Shown here one piece after another: positions 12,980 through 20,449 of a DNA stretch of 22,371 nt; positions within the stretch are counted from its first letter, which is position 1; the number at the start of each line of letters is the position of its first letter. Position numbers and translations under genes: made by a program. This stretch comes from a virus, in the IMG/VR virus record IMGVR_UViG_3300041411_000036, positions 1 to 22,371 of that record. The stretch is one strand, 5' to 3'. The notes beneath the pieces were generated by a model. The model had not been told where the DNA came from, ran no database searches, and saw only the letters and a list, made by a program, of their open reading frames with translations.

Positions 12980-13474
12980 ATGCCTGTTATCGGTGGTAAC
13001 GCAATCAACCACGGTGTCGCTTATGCGGGCATGGTCGCCGACGGCGAGCTGTCGAACGCCGTTTCCAAAGTCAACAAGGGCACCGTGAACATCGCTTATG
13101 GCCTGGGTGTCGTTAGCGACGGTGACGACGGCGCCAAGCTGCCAGTTGACACCTCTACCGCTGCCAACTTCATCGGCGTCGTGAAGCGCGAACTGAACCG
13201 TGCCTACGCCACCGGTGACGTGTTCGGCGCGGTTGCCAAGCGCGACATGTCGGTCGAGACCGTGGCGGCTACATGGGTCACTGCTCGCGTAGCGGTCACC
13301 AAGGACGACCCGGTCTACCTGGTCGTCGGTGACGGCACCGGCACCAACCAGGGCCAGTTCTCCAACGTTGTCGGCGCTGCCGCGACCTTGGCCGTGCTGA
13401 TTCCGAACGCCAAATGGGTCAGCTCCGCTGGAGCCGGTGCCCTGGCGAAAATTTCTCTGAAGATCGGGGGCTGA
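12980..13474 (+). CDS. Head cement / decoration protein
   Basis: 164 residues; AGGAG 7 bases ahead of ATG 12980 and two bases after the scaffold stop. The sequence is small, Gly/Val/Ala-rich and beta-like: MPVIGGNAINHGVAYAGMVADGE, then VNIAYGLGVVSDGDDG, then AVTKDDPVYLVVGDG. It has no Cys and few aromatic residues. Placement between the protease/scaffold and major capsid genes is the classic place for decoration or cement proteins that clamp the expanded shell. The name rests on gene order and composition more than on a specific motif. Confidence 0.72.
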   Translation: MPVIGGNAINHGVAYAGMVADGELSNAVSKVNKGTVNIAYGLGVVSDGDDGAKLPVDTSTAANFIGVVKRELNRAYATGDVFGAVAKRDMSVETVAATWVTARVAVTKDDPVYLVVGDGTGTNQGQFSNVVGAAATLAVLIPNAKWVSSAGAGALAKISLKIGG

Positions 13475-13479
13475 TCGAC

Positions 13480-14511
13480 ATGTCGAAGCTTAAAAAAATC
13501 GTCGTAGCCATCGACGCAGCGATTGCGTACCAGATCGGCCGCGATACGCACGAAGTGACCTTCAATGACGGTCTGCCGACCCTCGATGACGGTATCGCGT
13601 TCTACATCAGCCAGTTGGCGAACCTGGAATCTCGGATCTACGAGACAAAGTACGCCGCGATCAACTACGACGAGCTGATCCCGGTCGAAACCGACCTGCC
13701 AGAGTGGGTGGATAGCTGGGATTACATCAGCTATGACGGCGTCACCATGGGCAAGTTTATCGGCTCCAGCGCCGACGACCTCCCAGACGTAACGCTGAAC
13801 GCCAACAGGTCGTCTGTGCCGATCGGCTACGCCGGCAACAAGTACAGCTACAGCCTGGATGAGCTGCGCAAATCGCAACAGATGCGCATCCCTCTGGACA
13901 CCTCCAAGGCAAAACTTGCCTTCCGTGGTGCCCAAGAGCACACCCAGCGCGTGGCTTACTTCGGTGACGCGACTCGCGGCATGACCGGGATGTTCAACAA
14001 CCCAAACCTGGCGCTGGATAACTCCACCCTGGATTGGTTCGACCCGGCCACCACCGGCGCCGAGATTGCGGCCGACATGAATCAGATCCTGATTGACGGT
14101 TACATCAACTCGGCAACCACGCACCTGTTCGACACCATCGTGCTGGATGCGGCGCGCTTTGCGTTGATCGCGGCCAAGCCGATGTCCGAAACGTTCCCAG
14201 AGAAGACTGTCCTCAAGTACTTCCTGGAGAACAACCAGTACACCGCGCTGACCACTCGCACTCCTCGCGTACACAGCCGCCTTCAACTGTCCGCAGCCGA
14301 ACTCGCCGCCAATGGCGTGAGCAACGGCGGCAAGGACCGCATGATGGCTTACGAGCTGAACGACGAGAACCTGGCGATGCAGGTTCCGATCCCATGGCGC
14401 TCCCTGGCACCTCAGTTGTGGAATCTGAAGGTCAACGTGCCGTGCGAGTACAAGATCAGCGGCGTTGAATTCCGCTATCCGTTCTCTGGCGCCTACCGCG
14501 ACCAGTTCTAA
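13480..14511 (+). CDS. Major capsid protein (DUF2184)
   Basis: 343 residues from ATG 13480; a GGGG run lies 9 bases ahead. The longer frame from 13414 overlaps the cement gene and is rejected. The family pattern is visible: VPIGYAGNKYSYSLDELRKSQ, MRIPLDTSKAKLAFRGAQEH, YFGDATRGMTGMFNNPN, TIVLDAARFALIAAKPMS, and the closing ISGVEFRYPFSGAYRDQF. DUF2184 proteins have the HK97 capsid fold and build the icosahedral shell. The gene follows scaffold and cement genes, and a strong hairpin follows it. Confidence 0.92.
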   Translation: MSKLKKIVVAIDAAIAYQIGRDTHEVTFNDGLPTLDDGIAFYISQLANLESRIYETKYAAINYDELIPVETDLPEWVDSWDYISYDGVTMGKFIGSSADDLPDVTLNANRSSVPIGYAGNKYSYSLDELRKSQQMRIPLDTSKAKLAFRGAQEHTQRVAYFGDATRGMTGMFNNPNLALDNSTLDWFDPATTGAEIAADMNQILIDGYINSATTHLFDTIVLDAARFALIAAKPMSETFPEKTVLKYFLENNQYTALTTRTPRVHSRLQLSAAELAANGVSNGGKDRMMAYELNDENLAMQVPIPWRSLAPQLWNLKVNVPCEYKISGVEFRYPFSGAYRDQF

Positions 14512-14520
14512 AGCCGATCC

Positions 14521-14555
14521 CTGGCCGCCTCCGCCTTGCCCGGGGCGGCGGCCAG
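14521..14555 (+). other. Strong hairpin after the major capsid gene
   Basis: CTGGCCGCC (14521-14529) pairs perfectly with GGCGGCCAG (14547-14555), with 17 bases between. It lies in the 66-base gap between the capsid gene and the next start. No T run follows, so it is more likely to protect the capsid mRNA 3' end or slow downstream expression than to end transcription outright. Confidence 0.6.
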
Positions 14556-14577
14556 CGACTACGGGCGAGGATATGAC

Positions 14578-14898
14578 ATGTTCCTGAAGAACGAAGCAGC
14601 ACGACTGATCACCATCAATCACCTGGTTGATGGAACCCGGACCAGCTACAAGATCCTGCCTGGCGAAAACCCAGCAGTCGAAGTGCCTGATGCCGTGGCG
14701 AAAATCGATTTCGTCAAGGCCCTGCTGAAAAACGGCGACCTGCGCCGCGTTGGTGCGGATGAGCTGGAAGCTGAAGAGGATGACGGCGGCGACGACATTG
14801 AAGCTCTGCGTGAGCAAGCCGGCCGAGCTGGCGTGAAGGTCAACAAGACCTGGGGCAAAGCGCGACTGCTTGAAGAAATCGCCAAGGCCGCCAAGTAA
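14578..14898 (+). CDS. Small capsid-adjacent protein with SAP/HeH-like tail
   Basis: 106 residues from ATG 14578; GAGG 7 bases ahead, while the longer frame from 14536 runs through the hairpin. The N-terminal part (MFLKNEAARLITINHLVDGTRTSYKILPGENPAVEVPDAV) looks like a beta sandwich. An acidic linker (ELEAEEDDGGDD) follows, then IEALREQAGRAGVKVNKTWGKARLLEEIAKA, which resembles the helix-extended-helix (SAP/HeH/Rho-N-like) motif at the end of many phage head-neck proteins. Such tails are thought to bind DNA or another capsid part. The exact role is not known. Confidence 0.7.
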   Translation: MFLKNEAARLITINHLVDGTRTSYKILPGENPAVEVPDAVAKIDFVKALLKNGDLRRVGADELEAEEDDGGDDIEALREQAGRAGVKVNKTWGKARLLEEIAKAAK

Positions 14899-14903
14899 CA
14901 CCC

Positions 14904-14918
14904 GGGCGCCAGGCGCCC
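14904..14918 (+). repeat. Short GC-rich inverted repeat in a gene gap
   Basis: GGGCGC (14904-14909) pairs with GCGCCC (14913-14918) around a 3-base loop. It lies in the gap before the DUF4054 gene, ahead of its AAGGTGA ribosome site at 14927-14933. It has no T run. Confidence 0.5.
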
Positions 14919-14937
14919 ACCCATTCAAGGTGAACGC

Positions 14938-15357
14938 ATGCAAATCACTCCGGAAATGATCGCGGCTTTTCGCGCCGATCCGCTGATGAAGGCGTTCGTC
15001 GATGCGACAAAATGGCCTGATTCGGTGGTCACCGAGGCCTTATGTGAAGCAGATACCGAAACCGGTTCCTCTCGCTGGGGCGCGCTTGAGCTCACCTGCA
15101 GCAACTTCAAGTGGCGCGGCATGAAGTACTACGCCGCGCACTGGCTGTCGACGAACTTCGGCTCGCTCGGCGCTGGCGGGACGCCGAACCCAGAGGCCCG
15201 TCTGAACGTGGCCGAGAAGTCAGTCGGTGATGAGTCAATCAGCTACCGAGTTCCGCAAATGATGGACGCCGGCACCGACTGGCTGACCTACACCAACTAC
15301 GGCCAGCAGTTCTACAGGCTCAAGAAGCGCGCCGGGATGGGTGCCAAGGCGGTTTAG
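14938..15357 (+). CDS. Head-tail connector protein (DUF4054)
   Basis: 139 residues. The pattern of DUF4054 is seen: [38 protein letters not shown], then [19 protein letters not shown], then [10 protein letters not shown]...[20 protein letters not shown]. The family is a helical connector ('adaptor') that docks to the portal after packaging, comparable to HK97 gp6-like proteins. It is followed directly, with no gap, by the next neck gene. AAGGTGA lies 4 bases ahead of the ATG. Confidence 0.85.
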   Translation: MQITPEMIAAFRADPLMKAFVDATKWPDSVVTEALCEADTETGSSRWGALELTCSNFKWRGMKYYAAHWLSTNFGSLGAGGTPNPEARLNVAEKSVGDESISYRVPQMMDAGTDWLTYTNYGQQFYRLKKRAGMGAKAV

Positions 15358-15957
15358 ATGATCACTCTCGACATCCAGGGCTTTCAGGAATTGCAGGACG
15401 AGCTGGCGAAAGAACTGAACGCGCTGAAGTCGAACAAGGTTGTCACCGTCGGCATTCATGAAGAGGCCGGCGACGTTGAGTCGGGCGACCTGACCATGGC
15501 CAGCCTCGGCGCGATCAATGAGTTCGGCGCCGACATCAAGCACCCGGGCGGAACGTCCTACGGTTACGCCAGCAAGGCCGCCGCTGACCGCGATGAGGTC
15601 CGATTCCTCAAGACGGGCAAGGGATACATGGAACTGGGCGTCACCCAGGCGCACACCATCAACATCCCAGCCAGGCCATGGCTAGAGCCAGGGGTTGCGA
15701 GCGCAACGCCTGAGGTGCTGCTGACCATCCAAGACGGCATGGAGGCCGGACAGTCGATGGATCAGATCCTTGAGGCCGTCGGCGTGGTAGCCGCGGGCAA
15801 GGTGAAGGTTTACATGACTGACCTGAAGACCCCGCCCAACGCCGCATCGACCATTCGCAAGAAAGGCAGCTCAAACCCGCTTATCGATTCCGGCGCCATG
15901 CGCCAGTCGGTCACGCACAAAGTAGCCATTGGACCTGTGACGGAGGGCCTGGAATGA
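15358..15957 (+). CDS. Neck / tail-completion protein (HK97 gp10-like)
   Basis: 199 residues; the start follows the previous stop immediately. The sequence opens with a helix (DIQGFQELQDELAKELNAL), then KVVTVGIHEEAG and SLGAINEFGADIKHPGG, and the key INIPARPWLEPGV that marks virion-morphogenesis and gp10-like neck proteins ('iPaRpFl'). The end (GSSNPLIDSGAMRQSVTHKV) is the usual closing strand pair. The segment HPGGTSYGYASKAAADRDEVRFLKTGKGYM is a loop common in this branch. It likely forms the ring joining head and tail. Confidence 0.78.
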   Translation: MITLDIQGFQELQDELAKELNALKSNKVVTVGIHEEAGDVESGDLTMASLGAINEFGADIKHPGGTSYGYASKAAADRDEVRFLKTGKGYMELGVTQAHTINIPARPWLEPGVASATPEVLLTIQDGMEAGQSMDQILEAVGVVAAGKVKVYMTDLKTPPNAASTIRKKGSSNPLIDSGAMRQSVTHKVAIGPVTEGLE

Positions 15958-16331
15958 GCAGCACGCTGAGTATGGCCGGTCACGTAGACGATACGTTCGT
16001 CAGTGTTCCGGCATCGCGAACTGTCGCCGTCGCTGGGCAATGGGTTGAGGGCATCTGGGTTCCAGGCGCGACCGACACCAATGACTACACCGTCAACATC
16101 CAGCCGGCGACCGACCGAGATATTGATTTCGTCCAGCGCGCCGGCGAGCGCATCACCGATGTCCGCCGTATCTACATCAATGACGGCGAGATGCAGTTGA
16201 TCGACCAAACCGGTATCTGGACGTTTCTCAGCCAGCAGTGGAAGTCTGTCAAGTGTGACAACCGCTGGTGGCGGGACTACTGCAAGGTCATCGTCACCAG
16301 AATTGACGATCAGTCAGGCGGCCCAGCATGA
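15954..16331 (+). CDS. Probable head-tail stopper/joining protein
   Basis: 125 residues with ATGA overlaps at both ends. It is beta-rich: FVSVPASRTVAVAGQWVEGIWVPG, then DYTVNIQPATDRDIDFV, then RIYINDGEMQLID and a Trp-rich part (GIWTFLSQQWKSVKCDNRWWRDYCKVIV). The pattern 'nIQPat..dl..l..G.R....ri.....' is typical of small phage neck proteins that plug or bridge the connector. The position between gp10-like and terminator-like genes supports this. No specific family could be named with certainty. Confidence 0.65.
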   Translation: MSSTLSMAGHVDDTFVSVPASRTVAVAGQWVEGIWVPGATDTNDYTVNIQPATDRDIDFVQRAGERITDVRRIYINDGEMQLIDQTGIWTFLSQQWKSVKCDNRWWRDYCKVIVTRIDDQSGGPA

Positions 16332-16873
16332 CCAATCAAGAATTCTTCGCAAAGCTGCGACCGATTGTGATGCTGGCAACCGGGGTGCCTGAGTGCATCC
16401 TGGCCGACCAGTACGGACCGGGCAGCATGCCAGCGCCAGAGGGCGCGTACGCAACGATCACGCCGAGGCAGTACGTTGGTGAGCGTGGCCAGGCAAACGT
16501 CACCTCACGCGATATCCCGGGCGACCTGGTTGAGTTCGAAGTGCGGGCGCAGATCATGTGTTCGTGCAGCGTGAACTTCTACCGCGGCGAGGCCCTGATG
16601 TACGCCGAGCGGCTGAAACAGGCCAACAAGCGGCCCGATATCAGCATCATGCTGTTCAAGGCCAAGATCGGTTGGAACAGCGCCGACGGCGTGAACAACC
16701 TGACCAGCCTGCAATCGGCCAACTTCGAACAGCGATCACAGATCACCCTTCGCCTGATGTACGAGGCGATCAGCCTTTCCGAAATCAACAACATCTTGAG
16801 CGTGGAAGTAGCGCTCGAGAACGAAAAAGCTCAGGTCCTCCAGACCTTCACCGTCGAAGTCGACCCCTCATAA
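16328..16873 (+). CDS. Phage neck/tail terminator protein (LIC_12616-like)
   Basis: 181 residues. The opening FFAKLRPIVMLATGVP, the Ala/Pro turn PAPEGAYATITPRQYVG, the strands LVEFEVRAQIMCSCSVNFYRG and the late QRSQITLRLMYEAISLSE follow the neck-terminator family in contractile phages, annotated in databases as LIC_12616. These proteins cap the tail tube and join it to the neck. An ATGA overlap couples it to the previous gene. The next gene, the sheath, starts 18 bases later. Confidence 0.75.
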   Translation: MTNQEFFAKLRPIVMLATGVPECILADQYGPGSMPAPEGAYATITPRQYVGERGQANVTSRDIPGDLVEFEVRAQIMCSCSVNFYRGEALMYAERLKQANKRPDISIMLFKAKIGWNSADGVNNLTSLQSANFEQRSQITLRLMYEAISLSEINNILSVEVALENEKAQVLQTFTVEVDPS

Positions 16874-16891
16874 CCCATTGGAGCTAGCACA

Positions 16892-18034
16892 GTGAGCTAT
16901 CCAGCTACCAACATCATCCGGATTAATGCCCGGATCAGCCCGGCAGGCCTGGGCAATGCGAACTTTGCCAGCGCCATGCTGTTCGCCCCTGAAGACGAAC
17001 TGCCCGTCGGCTTTGCCGTGGACACGTATCGGACCTACTTCTCCCTGGTGGCGCTGTCGGAAGACTTTGCGGACACCACTGAAACCTACAAGGCGGCCCA
17101 GCGCTGGCTTGGCGGCACTCCGGCTACTCGCGAGCTGAAGGTGTGGAGCACTGCCGATGCGGACCTGACTCGAGCCGCCACCCTGAACAAAGCCCGTAAC
17201 ATGCTCTGGTGGTACTGGACCATGTGGACGGCGCCGATTCTGGCCGTCAAGGCTGATGTTCTGGCGATTGCGCAATGGTGTGAAGACAACACCAGCATGT
17301 TTATCGACAACCAGACGGGCGCATCGGCTACTGAGATTCGCGATCCTTCTGACACCGATGACATCGCCACTCAGTTGACCACGGCAGGCTTCCGCCACGT
17401 TTACACCGCCGCGCACGCGACTGACGCCTACTCAGGTTCGGCCCTGGCCAAGCACTTCGCCGCGGTGAACTACAGCGCGGATCGCTCGACCATTACCGGC
17501 GAGTTCAAGAAGTCGCCGGGCGTACCCGCTGAGTCGCTGGACGGAACGGCCTATACCGCGATGCAGAGCGCCGCGAAAAAGGCTGTGTTCTACACCGTCG
17601 TGGACAACCAGGGCTCGGTTGACTCCGGCCGCTGGTTGAACACTTTCACTCACAGCACCTACGGCGAGTTCATCGACGATGTTGTGAATCTCGATGCGTG
17701 CGTGAACTTCCTGACCACATCGCTCTACAACGCAGTGGCCAACCAGACCACAAAGCTTGCCCAGACCCCGGTCGGCCAGGCTGTGTTGATCGGCGCTGCT
17801 CGGGCGACCATGCAGCAGTTCGTCAACAACGGCTACCTGGGCCCGCGCAATTACATCGACCCGGACGACGGTCTCGAGAAGTACACCGCTGGCTTCGAGA
17901 TCCTGACCCAGCCGGAAGACATCCTTGACTTGTCGGAAGCTGATCGCAACGCCCGCAAGTCTGCCCCGCTGCGTATTCGCCTGTTCCGTGCCGGCGCCAT
18001 CCACATTGTCGATGTCGACCTCGACGTTTATTAA
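16892..18034 (+). CDS. Contractile tail sheath protein (DUF3383)
   Basis: 380 residues starting with GTG at 16892; GGAG at 16880-16883 is 8 bases ahead. The pattern IIRINARISPAGLGNANFASAMLFAP, the YKAAQRWLGGTPATRELKVWS region and the late NNGYLGPRNYIDPDDG and PLRIRLFRAGAIHIVDVDLDVY fit DUF3383 sheath proteins. The sheath surrounds the tail tube and contracts to push it through the envelope. It identifies the phage as a myovirus. The tube gene follows after 10 bases. The non-ATG start may tune its level. Confidence 0.9.
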   Translation: MSYPATNIIRINARISPAGLGNANFASAMLFAPEDELPVGFAVDTYRTYFSLVALSEDFADTTETYKAAQRWLGGTPATRELKVWSTADADLTRAATLNKARNMLWWYWTMWTAPILAVKADVLAIAQWCEDNTSMFIDNQTGASATEIRDPSDTDDIATQLTTAGFRHVYTAAHATDAYSGSALAKHFAAVNYSADRSTITGEFKKSPGVPAESLDGTAYTAMQSAAKKAVFYTVVDNQGSVDSGRWLNTFTHSTYGEFIDDVVNLDACVNFLTTSLYNAVANQTTKLAQTPVGQAVLIGAARATMQQFVNNGYLGPRNYIDPDDGLEKYTAGFEILTQPEDILDLSEADRNARKSAPLRIRLFRAGAIHIVDVDLDVY

Positions 18035-18044
18035 TAGGTGACCC

Positions 18045-18452
18045 ATGAGCCTGAGTAATTTTTCGACAGACCTGTGCGTCGTCACCATCAACGGCCGGCA
18101 GATCCAAGACTGGGGCGACACTGCAACCCCATACACGGACGCCCCAATCGATGCCAAGAGCCAGCTCCGTCGCGGCCAGGGCGGTAACGCAATCCGCCTC
18201 GATCGCATCAACCCGGGCCGGGAGGTGAATATCTTCCTGAACCCAGGTTCGGCGGACGCGGCTTATGTCCAGGGCCTGCTCAACTCGAACGCCAACGTCA
18301 CGCTGACCTACACCCAGATCGGTACGCTGGAAACGGCACTGGGCTCGGAAGGCGTGATCGTGAACGACGGCCAGCGCGGGCGCGCCGGTTCGACCATCAC
18401 GGACGACCAGTTCACGATGCAGTTCAACATCTGGGAAGCGACAAGGGGCTGA
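18045..18452 (+). CDS. Tail tube protein (DUF3277)
   Basis: 135 residues from ATG 18045 with AGGTGA just ahead. The order LCVVTINGRQIQDWGDTA, RGQGGNAIRLDRINPGREVNIFLNPGS, YVQGLLNSN and TDDQFTMQFNIWEATRG follows DUF3277, the tube protein that accompanies DUF3383 sheaths. It forms the inner stacked-ring tube through which DNA passes. It precedes the chaperone gene by three bases. Confidence 0.9.
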   Translation: MSLSNFSTDLCVVTINGRQIQDWGDTATPYTDAPIDAKSQLRRGQGGNAIRLDRINPGREVNIFLNPGSADAAYVQGLLNSNANVTLTYTQIGTLETALGSEGVIVNDGQRGRAGSTITDDQFTMQFNIWEATRG

Positions 18453-18455
18453 TAG

Positions 18456-18842
18456 ATGAGCGTAAAAGCATTCACCATCGGCGGCGTGCAGTACAACGCC
18501 GCCATGGCCAGCGCCGTCGATCAAGACCGTCTCATGTCCCTGCTGTCTGCCGCCGTGCTGGAGCGATTCGCCACGGCGGCGCAGGCAAGCCTGGAGGTAG
18601 ATGAAAAGGTCCTCTCCATGATGTTCATGTCGATGCGCCAGGACGTTAAGTCTCAAGTGGCGCAGATGATCATGGCCAAGGTAGTGGTCAACGGCACGGA
18701 TCGCCCGGTCACTGTCGCTGACTTCGGTGGGCGGATGGTGCAATACAACCAGCTCCTGGCTGAGTTGCTGCGCTGGAATCTCTCCGATTTTTTCGACTGG
18801 CTGCCCGGCGGCGAAAGAAGCCCAAGGCAGCCGGTCGTGTAA
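18456..18842 (+). CDS. Tail assembly chaperone, short form (gpG-like)
   Basis: 128 residues, ending at TAA 18840-18842. The sequence is mainly helical: MSVKAFTIGGVQYNAAMAS, LMSLLSAAVLERFATAA, KVLSMMFMSMRQDV, YNQLLAELLRWNLSDFF. Its location between the tube and the tape measure is that of lambda G-type chaperones, which hold the tape measure while the tube is built around it. After residue 113 the frame continues with DWLPGGERSPRQPVV, which is short and poor in structure, as expected of a termination tail after a slip site. The UUUUUUC site lies at 18788-18794. Confidence 0.85.
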   Translation: MSVKAFTIGGVQYNAAMASAVDQDRLMSLLSAAVLERFATAAQASLEVDEKVLSMMFMSMRQDVKSQVAQMIMAKVVVNGTDRPVTVADFGGRMVQYNQLLAELLRWNLSDFFDWLPGGERSPRQPVV

Positions 18843-19021
18843 AACGCAGCTCAGTGAATTGGTTTCTGATGCGCCCCTGTGTCGGGATCGTGGGCGTTTG
18901 CCCGCCACTCTGCACCTGGGCGCAACTGGTCGATGGATCCCTCTCCATAGCGGACGTCGAGCGCTTCAACCAAGCCATGGATGAACTGTGGGATCAATAC
19001 GAGGCTGCGAAGAATGGCTAG
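18456..19021 (+). CDS. Tail assembly chaperone, -1 frameshift form (gpGT-like)
   Basis: The predicted product joins 18456-18794 to 18794-19021, giving 188 residues. The slip site T TTT TTC at 18788-18794 is in the right phase (codons GAT TTT TTC) for a -1 shift, and the -1 frame is open from 18764 to TAG 19019-19021. The added 75 residues start RLAARRRKKPKAAGRVKRSS and end SIADVERFNQAMDELWDQYEAAKNG. NWFLMRPCV...LSIADVERFNQAMDE is the usual shape of phage chaperone C-terminal parts. The stop overlaps the tape-measure start. In lambda the GT form binds the tape measure and G-only copies outnumber it. The first frame alone would leave about 170 bases unexplained. Confidence 0.8.
18788..18794 (+). 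promoter_or_regulatory. Programmed -1 frameshift slippery heptamer
   Basis: TTTTTTC, read as T TTT TTC in the frame of the chaperone gene, matches the X XXY YYZ rule exactly. It lies 46 bases before the 0-frame stop, with the -1 frame open on both sides. A GC-rich stretch (CTGGCTGCCCGGCGGCG) follows and may fold and assist the shift. Confidence 0.82.
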
Positions 19022-20447
19022 CAAAGTCCTGAAGTCGTTCCTGATCGGCATCGGCTATGACACCAAAGCCCTGGAAGCGGGCGACAAGAAGATCAACGCC
19101 AGTCTCAATGGCATCAAATCCGGCGCCCTCGGTATCTCGGCGGCCCTGATTGGAGCCTTTGGCACTGCCGCCAGCTCAATTGTTGGCGTGGCTGGCCGCG
19201 TAGATAAGCTGGCGATGTCCACGCAGAACCTGCGCACCTCCCAGGCGGCCGTGTACAACTACGGCAACGCCATCAAGCTGATGGGCGGTGATGCTGCTGA
19301 CGCCATCGACACGCTGCGGCGATTCGAAGAGATCCAGAACAACCTGCGTCTCAAGGGTGATGCCGGGCCGATCAATGACCTGGCCATGGCCGGCCTGGAT
19401 GTGAGTTCGCTCTACGAGACGCAGACCGGCGAAGAGTTCATGCGCGCGCTGTCTGCCATGATCCCGAACCTGGATGAAGGGCAGCGATCTGTTGTTCAAG
19501 ACTCTCTCGGGCTGTCGGATGCCGTTTTCCGGTCCTTGGCCGGCGGTGTCGAGCAGCTTGACGCCACGATGAAGAAAGCCGGCGCACTCACCGGCAGCGT
19601 GGATCAGCTCACCGACGAGAGCCGCAAGCTGGCCGAGAACGCTTCAGAGTTCGGCCTGATCATCGAGGGCATCAAAAACGAACTGGCTGAAGAGTTCCTG
19701 CCCAGCCTGATCGGTGCCGGGAGCGCGCTCAACAACTTCCTCAAGGAATACCGCGACGAGATCGGCGGGGCCATTGGGTACGCCGCCGACAATGCGGGGG
19801 CTACCGCAGTGCTTGGCGGATCGGCTACTGCGGCTGTTGCTGGGGCAGCAGCGGCAAAACTGGGCCTCAGCACCGTCGGCGGCGCAGTAAGCAAGGCTGG
19901 AACGGCAGGTGTTGCGGTAACCGGTAGCGCCATCGGTGCGAACTTGCTCAACAGGACGCTCGACGAGAATGTGCCTGGGTACGGCGCAGCCTCTCGCAGC
20001 TTTGACGAGTTGCTCAAAAGCGTGACCGGCCTTGACCGGATCAAAGGGCCACTGGAACTGATTTCCGGCGGGTTGAGCGACACTGGAAGCGCTCCTCAGA
20101 TTGTCTCGGAAAGCCCAACGGAGACCTCTCCGCCGCCAGTCTCGCAGCAAGGCGAGACGTACACCGGCCAGGTCATTCGCTCCCAGGAGGACATTGAGTA
20201 CCTCAATCACAGGGACAGGTCAGCCGCTGACAGCATGCCCCCTCCCGAGCCGAATCGGGATGAGCAGCGCCAAGCAGATGCTGAAGCTATAGCTGGAGCG
20301 CTGGGCCGCACACCGGTCAAGGTTGAGAGCCACCTCAACGTGAACATGCAACTCGACGGGCAGGCCCTTGAAAGCAAGATCATTCAGGTCAACGAGCGGC
20401 AGAACTACGAAACCCTGGGCGACCTGAAGACCACAACGGAGCGATAG
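19014..20447 (+). CDS. Tape measure protein
   Basis: 477 residues from ATG 19014; an upstream in-frame ATG at 18981 lies inside the chaperone -1 frame and is not used. The opening KVLKSFLIGIGYDTKALEAGDKKINASLNGIKS is typical of tape measures in this tail type. Helical stretches follow (about 75-215), then a hydrophobic Ala/Gly-rich segment at about 255-320 (ATAVLGGSATAAVAGAAAAK...), and a Pro/acidic linker. The closing region (KVESHLNVNMQLDGQALESKII) contains a beta-like strand set common at tape-measure ends. The protein sets tail length; by the usual rule of about 0.15 nm per residue this is a short tail of roughly 70 nm. No peptidase or lytic domain is seen. Confidence 0.88.
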   Translation: MASKVLKSFLIGIGYDTKALEAGDKKINASLNGIKSGALGISAALIGAFGTAASSIVGVAGRVDKLAMSTQNLRTSQAAVYNYGNAIKLMGGDAADAIDTLRRFEEIQNNLRLKGDAGPINDLAMAGLDVSSLYETQTGEEFMRALSAMIPNLDEGQRSVVQDSLGLSDAVFRSLAGGVEQLDATMKKAGALTGSVDQLTDESRKLAENASEFGLIIEGIKNELAEEFLPSLIGAGSALNNFLKEYRDEIGGAIGYAADNAGATAVLGGSATAAVAGAAAAKLGLSTVGGAVSKAGTAGVAVTGSAIGANLLNRTLDENVPGYGAASRSFDELLKSVTGLDRIKGPLELISGGLSDTGSAPQIVSESPTETSPPPVSQQGETYTGQVIRSQEDIEYLNHRDRSAADSMPPPEPNRDEQRQADAEAIAGALGRTPVKVESHLNVNMQLDGQALESKIIQVNERQNYETLGDLKTTTER

Positions 20448-20449
20448 CC

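Noticed and set aside
14536-14577. Longer start for the gene at 14578-14898
   Set aside because: The extra residues are encoded by the post-capsid hairpin and lack a ribosome site, while GAGG is well placed for 14578.
13315-14943. 542-residue open frame on the minus strand
   Set aside because: It lies fully opposite the cement, capsid and following genes, whose families are recognisable. The minus-strand translation has no known pattern and such long shadows are common in GC-rich DNA.
17823-18908. 361-residue open frame on the minus strand
   Set aside because: It is antisense to the sheath end, tube and chaperone genes, with no recognised motif or operon context.
18727-18984. Plus-strand frame after the chaperone, in the third phase
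   Set aside because: Its translation is Cys/Ser/Arg-rich and not chaperone-like, and it has no slip site in the right phase. The -1 frame explains the region better.
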